From Rhyacichthys aspro (Eukaryota > Chordata > Actinopteri > Gobiiformes > Rhyacichthyidae): 64,000 nt of DNA. A program made the position numbers and the translations under genes. The notes beneath the pieces are model-generated. The model had not been told where the DNA came from. It made no database searches and worked only from the letters and a program-made list of their open reading frames with translations. Every line of letters begins with the position of its first letter. Positions within the stretch are counted from its first letter, which is position 1. The stretch covers positions 22,562,731-22,626,730 of the forward strand of contig CM072148.1 of NCBI GenBank assembly GCA_036850595.1, in the 5' to 3' direction. Shown piece after piece: positions 55,601-64,000 of the stretch.

Positions 55601-58600
55601 GTTTTGACAGTTTGTACTTACATCTCAATGGTATCATGTGTAAATACTGTTTGTGGGTGTTGATCCATAAAGGTACCTGTGATGCTGATGATGGTGGAGG
55701 GGGTGGGGTTTTCTCGTCCCTGGACTTTTCTGTAAATGTCTTTACCTGAAAACATCATTGCATAAATCACAGTTAAACTGTTTAACAACTCCAAGAGTAC
55801 ATGCAGAATACGGTCAAGTCCGGTGGTGAGCAGAGACAGAAGAGGAACAGTGGACAGTGGCTGAAGAGGAAGTGAAGGCTGGCTCCAAGAAGTCTAGTTT
55901 CCATTAACTTGCATAATATCTTCCCTTAAGTTTAACCAGGTGTAGTTTTTCCAAACAGCAGTGGATCAAACACAACTGAGATGAAACAGTCCCTACGTCC
56001 GTCTGCGCTATTGAAAAGTCTAAAACCAGTGCAGAAGAGTGAGGCTATTAGATATAGAACTGTAGCCACCAGCATCTACTGTTCTATATCTGTTTGTTAA
56101 TACGAAGAGTGTAGCATCACAACTTTCACAGGAACCAGAAGAATGTCTGTCTATCTTTATATGTGCCTATGTTAAATTGACCCATTGTTTAGCCTTGGCC
56201 ATGGTCCCACCCGTTTCTTGGTCCAACAAACTCCAGGTTATTCACATTGGAAACATATAAATGTAGAGCTCTGGAACAGGACGTCACCAACCTGAATTTA
56301 GGCCACCGGCAGGAAAGCACCACAGTTTCCTGTCAATTTGCTATTACACCCCATTTGAACAGAAGACAATACAAAAAGAGCAAAAAGACAATCAATGTTC
56401 ATCGACAAGTGAGCTGTAAAACTGATGTTACCAAATTAATTTATACATTCTATCTATAACATACACGCCACAAAAGGTCTTTATATAGCGCAGAGATGTG
56501 GATAAAAACAGCGCTTCAAAACCAAAGGCCACATGGCTAATTAACATAAATCAATACAGCGAAAAGGAATGTTACATAAAGATAATTAGACTACTGTCTT
56601 TGACTGTTTTTTATCATGATGTTAAAGAGGATATAGACACACCAAGGAAGAGTGATTGGATCCTTGTATAACTCTGTTGTAGAACCACTTCAGACAAGGG
56701 CACTGTACTACGAAGCTGGATAAGGAGGTTAGCGAGATAAGGTCCGGGTTAACCCTGGGTTTTCAGCATCACAAAGCTATTTCTTTTTCTTTTGAGTTAG
56801 ATCTCTGTTGAAAGTTACGCTGAACAGCTAACATGCTCTGAAGCAGGTTAAGATCCACACAGAGGATAGAAACACGGCCCACTGACCAATCAGGATGAGA
56901 AACGAGCTAGTGGTGTTGAGTAGAAGGGGAAAGATGCAGCGTGGAGGGTAAAAAAAGAGATAGTCAGCACAAGCGGCAGCTGACTGGCACAAATGTACAG
57001 TGAACTAGCAACACTGTAGAGTGATGTCATATTGTGACTTAGAGCTTTAAACACGTGAATTACATTGTGCTCAAAATTAGTTTTATTGCCAACATTATGT
57101 TGAAGTCAGCGGTTTACTAGACTACGTGATATTGATTTTAATGCAACATTTAAAACATAGACTCCACACTTCTGTCTGGATATTAGTCTTTAGCTGCTTT
57201 GTGAGTATGTGCCATTCATTCAGTCTCTGGTGGTGTTCGTTTTGCTTGAGTTTACTGTAATTTTTTTCTTATGTAAAGTCTCTCCAACATGTCGCTGTGA
57301 TTGGTTGTTTAGGTTTAGCCGACTCTGCCTGTTTCACACGAAGAGCTTTCAGCTTCACAGAGAAACCCAGAGTTAACTGAACAAGTGGAGCTGATTATGT
57401 CTTACTCTCTTTTTCCTGCTGTATGGTTGCACTAGGTCACATGACATCCAGAGCTCTATAGTGAGTTAGATAAACATTAGAAAACCATTGTTGTATGCAG
57501 GTATCTTGAACTGCCATAGTCAACTCCAAACCATTTCTTATAATTGAACTTATAAATTTATGCTGTGTTTTGTTAAAAAAATATGAAGACTGCACCAAAA
57601 TAAGACTCCAAACATCATTCAGTACTTAAGGCTCTCTGTTCAAAAGAAACCCAGTGGAGTTTGTCAAACCGGGGGTGGGGCCTTCTAATTGGTCAGTCAG
57701 TATTAGACCGTAACAATCACAAAGCAAACAAAGGGTCAATACATTTCATGCTGCAACATTTTTTTACTTTAACTGTTGAGCAAAAACACTCAAAGTTTGC
57801 AAGGCGTCTTACCGAACAGCTGCTTGTCTGAACGAGGGAAAGGACAGGTTACAACAGGATCTTAGATGAACGAGAGATCAAAAGAAAAAAGGGGTCTTAC
57901 CTGTTTTAACAAATCCACCTGAAACAAAAGAGGCACAATTAGAAAAAAGAATGAGGAAATAACAGGAAATAGAAGTGGTCATGAAATTACTATTTAAGAT
58001 AAAGACAGCAGTAAAATACAGCTCAGAATCAGAAAGAAATAATGGATTAAACCAGGATTAAACAGGGTCTAAACCAGGTCTAAACCATGACTAAACCTGG
58101 ACTAAACCAGAACTAGACAAGGATTAAACCAGGACTAAATCAGGACAAGACCAGGACTAAACCAGGACTAAACAAGGTCTAAAACTGGACAAAACCAGTA
58201 GACCAGGACTCAACCCAGATTAAACCAGGACTAAACCTGAATTCAACCAGGACTAAAGCAGGTCTGGTTCTTACCTGTTTCCTGCAGCAGCAACGCTGAA
58301 GCAGAAGAAGAAGAGTGACAGTGTGAGAGAGGCAGAGCAAAGCTGGTCTGATGTGTTCAATAAAATCAGTCATTTCTGAATCCATTTGAAATAGAGGAGG
58401 GATTGACACAAGGGTGAGGCACACAGGAGTGAGGCACACAGACGAGACGAGGGCAAAGTGAGAAAAAGGCAAAGAACTACATTTTATACTGTTGTGATCC
58501 ATAATATAAAATCAAGCCAAAGAGCAGGTAATTCATCAGCAGAGTGGCTAATATTAACTGGCTGAATAGTTATGTCAATTTGTCAAATTATATTGCATTC

Positions 58601-58643
58601 ATTTACTTTAAATGCTCTTTGAGTGGGTCTTCAGGTTTGGATG

Positions 58644-58721
<78 letters not shown>

Positions 58722-60464
58722 GACATGGACTAATCCATTTATTCTACATGTATCAATTGTTAATGCCAACAGCTCCGACCAATCAGATTGAACAATAGTT
58801 CTAGAAAGGCAGCAAAGCGACAGCAGCGAAAATAGTAGCTGAGGTCAGAGGTCGCAGTGGGGGCTCAGACCTGTCCACCTGTGAGTGTTCCAGTGCGGCG
58901 GCTGCAGCTGGATGTAGAAGGTGGCGTGTTTATCGTACTCGTCGTGGTCAGTGATTCTAACGCAAATGGTTTTCCTGTAAACACATAGAGAGAAGAACGC
59001 AGCAGCGACAGCGTTAGGTCTGAGTCAGAAAGAGGAGGTGACGGGGCCATGTTTTCATTCACTAAAAGTGGCACTACACGGTTTTCTTTTTTGTCCCTGT
59101 CTCTGACTTCACTCACCCCCAACAGCAGCAGAGGGACCGCTCCTGCTTTCCTTTCATTAAAAAGTAAAACCGGAAAAAACTCCTCAAAATACTAATACGT
59201 TACACCAAACTGAAGTTTACAGCTTACTGTAAATTTTTGGCATTGACTTCAGCCTCATGACTGTGTTAAACATTGTGTGATTGAATTGTCTTTTTATTTT
59301 GCTGTTTCTCTGTAATAATACATATTCAGCGCTAAATATATACTTTCTTTGTTTTATTGGCAACCATTACTTCCTTGTCGACATCAGTGTCAACCAATGA
59401 GAGTGCTCCTTCTTCTGGAAGTGAGCTGTGAAGCTTCCGTTCAGGACTGAAAATTCTCATCTATTAAAATCCTTGATAAATGAAGTCTAGATGAAGTCTT
59501 AAGGTCTTGTTTTTCACAGATGATTCCTGTTACAATGCGATTTTAGATTAAATTGTTCTTTTTCTCACATGCATAAAAATAGCATACGTCCCTTTTAAGC
59601 AGGACGTGGATGTTTTTCAACACTTCCACTCAGAAAATGGTCAAAAAGCAGTCAGTCACGCTGTCAGGACCTGAATATGAAGCATGTTTCCCTCTAGCGC
59701 CACCAACTGTACAGCTGCAGGCAGGATTATATCTATTATCTTCTCATTTTATCACATAGATATAGCAGATACATTTGGGGAAATTTGGTTACTCAGTGTA
59801 GTAGTTTTTCAGTGTAATATTTCTATGCTATTGTCATAAAGTGTAACACAGTAACAAAGCTGTTTTAGAACTGGGTTAATTTAACATGGGAAGATAGTTC
59901 TGGTGAATCAAAAAGTACGGAAACAAACTTATTATTATTACCACAAACCAGAATATTAAACAAGGACGACTGGGACAATGATGTTAATGATCTTTGAGGG
60001 AGGATCACTCCACAAGTTTTGGAACTTAAATCTATAATTGAAGTCACAATGAAGGGATGTGATTTTAATAAATCAGTTATGTGTGTACTTATTTCACGTT
60101 ATAAAAATGATGGTGTGTCAAAAGACATGGAAACACACACAAAAGCATAGTATACCAAACTGATCTATACTAACTGGTGTAAAAATGGCTGAGAAGCATG
60201 TGGTTGGTTTGGCTAAACGACATTATATTGATTTATGTTTGCACTTAAACCTGATTAAACCGTCATTGTGACTCGCAAACAGGTTTGTCTGTGAGGTTTT
60301 GGGGTCACAGGGGTCAAAGGTTAGAGGGTGGAGTCACTGCAGAAGAGGAGGCCACACCTTTCCTCTCACTCATCTCCAAAAGCTGTGGTTCTCCGATCTC
60401 CAGGAAGAAGTTCTTGTTTTTCTCGTACTGGTCGTCATCGATTATATTGATCTGAAGGGTTTTA
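52628..60464 (-). CDS. slc8a1: Na+/Ca2+ exchanger NCX1, 3' half
   Basis: Plasma-membrane antiporter that expels Ca2+ in exchange for Na+. Exons in transcript order: A 60464-60358 or B 58974-58871 (alternatives), 58295-58275, 57918-57901, 57827-57813, 55745-55677, 55515-55388, 55281-55182, 54946-54671, 53004-52628. Every junction keeps frame. The chain reads KTLQINIIDDDQYEKNKNFF (A), ALLLQETGGFVKTGDKQLFG, YRKVQGREN, EEEERRIAEMGRPTLGEHTR (CBD2), TVDKLIKKTNLALLIGTNSW, GDDDDDDDGGEEKLPSCFDY, the alpha-2 repeat with VFVALGTSVPDTFAS, and C-terminal SSLEAYCHIKGF. The C-terminus and the full A-F cassette favour NCX1 over NCX2/3; the fish-specific NCX4 and a/b duplicates were not excluded. The acceptor at 55515 was chosen by phase and pyrimidine tract. 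The large 5' exon (first membrane half and CBD1) must lie beyond 64000. Confidence 0.93.
53005..54670. other. slc8a1 terminal intron, nothing recognised
   Basis: AT-rich intron without conserved frames or clear mobile elements. Confidence 0.6.
55746..57812. other. slc8a1 intron, nothing recognised
   Basis: No conserved coding frame, transposon ends or tandem array was seen in this ~2-kb intron. Confidence 0.5.
57813..58295 (-). CDS. slc8a1: slc8a1 micro-exons C, D, E (21, 18, 15 nt)
   Basis: Three micro-exons with consensus junctions: 58295-58275 (ALLLQET), 57918-57901 (GFVKT plus split glycines) and 57827-57813 (DKQLF). Together they align with ALLLNELGGFTITGKYLFG of mammalian NCX1. Each length is a multiple of three and each has identical phase at both ends, so any subset can be skipped without a frameshift. 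The 69-nt exon at 55745-55677 follows the same rule. Confidence 0.88.
58040..58265 (-). repeat. aggactaaaccagg minisatellite in slc8a1 intron
   Basis: About 18 units of ggactaaaccaggactaaac type end about 10 bp from the donor of the 21-nt micro-exon. Confidence 0.85.
58646..58717. repeat. (AT)n microsatellite between slc8a1 exon B and micro-exon C
   Basis: About 72 bp of uninterrupted AT dinucleotide, self-complementary in RNA. Confidence 0.96.
58871..58974 (-). CDS. slc8a1: slc8a1 mutually exclusive exon B
   Basis: This 104-nt exon starts after tgtttacag and ends at ACAG|GTCTGA, with the same entry and exit phases as exon A. It encodes VKTICVRITDHDEYDKHATF then YIQLQPPHWNTHRWTG. The opening KTIxVRIxDxxEY aligns with exon A (KTLQINIIDDDQYEKNKNFF), but the second half diverges. 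In known NCX1, A and B are used in excitable and non-excitable tissues respectively. Confidence 0.85.
60358..60464 (-). CDS. slc8a1: slc8a1 mutually exclusive exon A
   Basis: A 107-nt exon entered after cttctctttag and left at AAAG|GTGTGG. It encodes KTLQINIIDDDQYEKNKNFF then LEIGEPQLLEMSERK, nearly the classical NCX exon A (…DDEEYEKNKTFFLEIGEPRL…). It completes the first Ca2+-binding domain and begins the second-domain linker. Confidence 0.92.
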
Positions 60465-61653
60465 CTAAAGAGAAGAAAGGGAGCAGAGATTGTGAGAAGG
60501 ACAGCGTTTACACAGAAAAAGATAAAGGAAATGTGAAAAAGAAGAGGAAAATATGGGTTTAACACAAGAGGCCTCAGGAGTTGGACTGGTCTCTGTGCTC
60601 CAGGCGAGGAGTGATCTGATTGGATGATCCACTTCCTTTTTGAGCCAAATCAACATGGCCTCCATACGCTTCATCATTTATTAACGTTCAGATTTTCCAT
60701 CACAGCCTGAGATTCTTTGTAATACTTCACCAACTAGTTTAGTCAGCGAGTTTTAGAGCAGGAACAAAGACTACCACAAGTGCTTCTGAGTCAACAGTTG
60801 GTTTAGGATTTTACTGATCACTCCTACGAGTAGCTGCATAGCCTTGGATCATATGCTGTTGTAGTTGAAGAAGGGGCCTCAGAACTGATCTCAGAACAGA
60901 TTTTAGTGCCAGGTCTGAGAAGGGTAACAATTACATGAATGACAGTTGTTAGGCCTTTTCTCTTTAGTGGTTTTCTTACGTTGGATTCATTTACTTATTG
61001 TAAAACTATACATGTCATTATAATATGCAACTACTGTACTGTTTTTATGCCTTATGTTTTAGTTTTGTATATTTTTCAGACCTATCACAGAATACTATTA
61101 ATACAGTAAAGACATTAGTCTTTAGGGACTCTAAAATAAACAATAAGCATAGTGGAGCATACTGTATGTCAATAATAGAGGAGGTATTAGCCCTGTTTTA
61201 TGTCACAGATCAGTTGAAATTACTTTAAAGTGTTTATTTTAATGTAAAAAAAAAAATACATATGGCATGAGATCAGGTTAAAGCCCACTGTTTCTGTGTG
61301 ATGACATTAAACTGTGGTGGTATTCTTCACAGTTTTTTTTTTTTTACAGCAGAGGGAGTGCTTCACAGCAGCGGTGTCTCTTGCAGACAAGGAGCAGATG
61401 CACCTTAGAGTGAGGCCTAAAAAGGGAAAGCGATGCACGACTTGTTTATCAGACACTGAGCAGAGAACGGGCTGCTCTCACAGCTCTGTCAGATAAACAC
61501 AGAGCCTGAGTGACTGGTCACTCTCTGGTCTCTCTCTGGTCTCAAGAGGGTCTGGAGGACATATTGAAGAACTTTCCAGGACTTTATCAGTCAAGATCTA
61601 CAGCTACCCTACTTAACAAGCAAGCAAGCAATGGAATATCCAAACAGAACATG

Positions 61654-62050
61654 CATAGTATAGTATAGTATAGTATAGTATAGTATAGTATGGTATGGTA
61701 TGGTATGGTATGGTATGGTATAGTATGGTATAGTATAGTATAGTATAGTACGGAATGGTATAGTATAGTATAGTATAGTATAGTATAGTATAGTATAGTA
61801 TAGTATAGTAAAGTATAGTATAGTATAGTAAGGTAAAGTATAGTATAGAACGGTATAGTATAGTATAGTATAGTATAGTATAGTATAGTATAGTATAGTA
61901 TAGAACAGAATGGAATAGCACAGTAAAGGTAAAGTATAGTATAGAACGGAATGGTATAGTATAGTATAGTATAGTATAGTATAGTATAGTATAGTATAGT
62001 ATAGTATAGTAAAGTATAGTATAGAACAGAATGGAATAGCACAGTATAAT
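61654..62050. repeat. Pentanucleotide (TAGTA)n satellite tract
   Basis: About 80 units of tagta with tggta, aagta and gaacrgaatggaatagcaca variants. More degenerate copies continue to about 62400. The long minus-strand open frame of Y-T-I-L repeats is a by-product of the repeat. It lies in the slc8a1 intron upstream of exon A. Confidence 0.96.
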
Positions 62051-62519
62051 ATAGTGTTTTCATATATTTATAGGGGAGCAGAGTAGAGTATATTACTATA
62101 GTATAGTATATTGGTATGGTATGGTATCGGATCATATGTATAGCATAGCATAGAATAGTCGCATAGTTGATTTGGATTGTAGTATAGTATATCCCTAGTA
62201 TAGTACATTCATGCAATATAACATTGTCATGGAGTATAGTATCATCTTGACTTATAGTATAGTCATATAGCATATTCATTTGTGTAGTATAGTATATTCA
62301 TATTGTATAGTCCAATAACATGGTATATTCCTTTTGTATAGTACATTTGTATAATGCAGTCATATAGTGTAGTGTAGTATCATAATATCTTATTGTATAG
62401 CATATTATTGTATAGTGAATGAAGTAATAATAATAATAAAAAATGCTAAACCAAAGCAGTAATAAAATCATCCACTACCAACAAACCTAACCTGCTACAA
62501 ACAAGCATGAAGCAACTAT

Positions 62520-62870
62520 ATACTGCAAATTTGTTCAAATCCAATGAAGGCTTGTTAAAATCCAACTATAATTATTCAAGCCCAACTAAAACCTACAAAT
62601 CATGAAGGCTACTCAGGCACTCAAGCAACGTATCTACAGAGCACAAGGAAGTGTATTTAAAAAACCTTTTATTTTAATGACAAAATCATCATTAAAATGC
62701 TAATCAAATCCCTCTTAAACTTGTTTAAATTCCACAAAAATCTGGTAAAACCCAACAAAATCTGTTGCACATAAAACCTGTTCAAATTTGACTAAAACCT
62801 GTTCATAAAACCCATTAAGATCCAATAAACACTTGTACAAATCCAAATAAAACCTGTTTAAATTGACTGG
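62520..62870 (-). repeat. ~21-bp minisatellite units (aactaaaacctgttcaaat type)
   Basis: Scattered copies such as tttgactaaaacctgttc and aaataaaacctgtttaaat. Same family as the tmem63b arrays, here in an slc8a1 intron. Confidence 0.7.
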
Positions 62871-63239
62871 GAGGACCATGTTACTTATAGAACTACACCT
62901 TTTTTTTTTTATCTTTTTTTTCTCCTTTAATCCAGTAGAATATGAAATGAAATGAACTGCTTACTACGTTGGTGCTGAACTAAATAAACTGTAAAGTGGA
63001 GCAGAGTCTATATAAGGCCCTCTGTTCTGTCTGTTTACTCTTCTATTAAACTCTCTGCCAGCCGTTGCTGTGACTGGGCTCTGACCACAGCCACTGAACA
63101 TGTAATCAAGATTAAGATAAATGGTTATGATTGGTTTGGTATTGAACTCAATGGAAGTAACGGTCAGTGGGAGGGATTCCAGGCCAGCTTCACTTTTCTG
63201 AGAAAGTGGGAGGATCTGGATGGACAGGCTACTGGCTGT

Positions 63240-63605
63240 CTGATCATTCATCTCATTTAGGCCTTACCCCAAGCTACATCACTGAGTCACTCCATACAAG
63301 CCTTACCGGGTCTCTGTTAGCTGTTCACTCATTCATTCATTTGACGTATGGACTACTTGTAAATTACTGTCTTGGAAACTGGATATTTCATTCTGTGGTA
63401 CTCCATGAGTTTTTTTGTTGTTGTTTTTTTGCTTTTGTTTTTTTATCTTTGACTAGGTTCTAAGGACACTGGCCTCCACAGTTAGTCTATTTGCTGCCTT
63501 TTATTTTTGTAAAGCCATTTGAGACAATTGTTGTTGTGATATTGGGTTACATAAAGAAAACTGAAGGTCCCTCACAGCATCTCTTCTAGGACCCGACCCT
63601 TAGAC
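63240..63605 (+). mobile_element. Probable LINE 3' tail
   Basis: The segment taaagccatttgagacaatt … gttgttgtgatattgggtta … ataaagaaaactgaa matches the 3' tail of the LINE read in reverse at 37745-37800 (complement aagccctttgaggcatttgt). The upstream coding part is badly decayed. Confidence 0.5.
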
Positions 63606-64000
63606 AGTACTTCACTAAAGACACACACTTGTGCACGCATGTGCACAAATATACAAGAAGAACAGTTTATGTTGACGAATTCATGTGGAAAAACAGCCCT
63701 TTCAAACTCCTCAGAGTCACTTTAAAGTTAAACCTCAATCACAGTTTAAAATGTACTTCAGAGTTCTGGTGAAACATGATTACATTTTACGTTTAAAGGG
63801 AAACCTAAATGCAACTACAATTACACTAAATGTCTGTAAATTTCCCCACAAAAAACATAAATCTATACAAAAAATATTTACAAAAACAAAGAAAAAACAG
63901 AATCACACATTTTACAGTAAATTTCTGACAACCACAGCTGCCTTTTTTTTTTTACTGTAAAAAATGATGTATTTCCTTGTTAATGTCAATCTTGGCAAAA

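Noticed and set aside
61587..62279. 230-aa minus-strand open frame of Y-T-I-L-Y repeats
   Set aside because: It is a direct translation of the TAGTA pentanucleotide tract, with no domain, start context or codon structure.

Overview
This window is genomic DNA from a teleost fish, probably a percomorph. It has intron-rich vertebrate genes with GT-AG junctions, an AT-rich background with long (AT)n tracts, fish-type LINE tails and DNA transposons, and one 100-N assembly gap (35268-35367). Four genes can be read exon by exon. I identified them by comparing translated exons with remembered human protein families, since no search could be run.

Layout. (1) 1-1673, minus: the 5' part of dpy30, cut by the left edge, with a CRE-like promoter at 1689-1717. 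(2) 7017-26380, minus: a complete 21-coding-exon tmem63b predicting 833 aa. Its likely non-coding first exon lies in a GC-rich island near 33.2-33.5 kb. (3) 45208-47788, plus: a complete five-exon srd5a2, 250 aa. (4) 52628-60464, minus: the 3' half of a Na+/Ca2+ exchanger, best matched to slc8a1 (NCX1). It includes the whole alternative-splicing cassette A-F, while its large 5' coding exon lies beyond the right edge. srd5a2 and slc8a1 converge tail to tail. dpy30, srd5a2 and slc8a1 are all on human 2p22-p23, whereas human TMEM63B is on 6p21, so the block mixes two ancestral linkage groups.

The rest is repeats. Two families of degenerate minisatellite recur through introns and flanks: a ~21-bp unit around aacaggttttagttgga and a ~12-bp unit around ggtttagtcctg. 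Three compact arrays look related: gtctaacccc (25.4-26.2 kb), a 38-bp unit (35.9-37.5 kb) and a 16/18-bp unit that ends about 90 bp before the srd5a2 start codon (44.3-45.1 kb). Mobile elements include a LINE split by a TTAA-flanked piggyBac-like element, a hAT MITE with a perfect 8-bp target duplication, a 1-kb Tc1/mariner-type element, an internally deleted Tc1 copy and two other MITE-like elements.

The genes are not functionally linked: a chromatin-complex subunit, a mechanosensitive channel, a steroid reductase and a calcium exchanger. The most interesting features are the minisatellite families and how they interact with these genes: duplicated splice donors in tmem63b, an array against the srd5a2 promoter, and oppositely oriented arrays in one transcript. 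No operon-like or wholly new gene system was seen.
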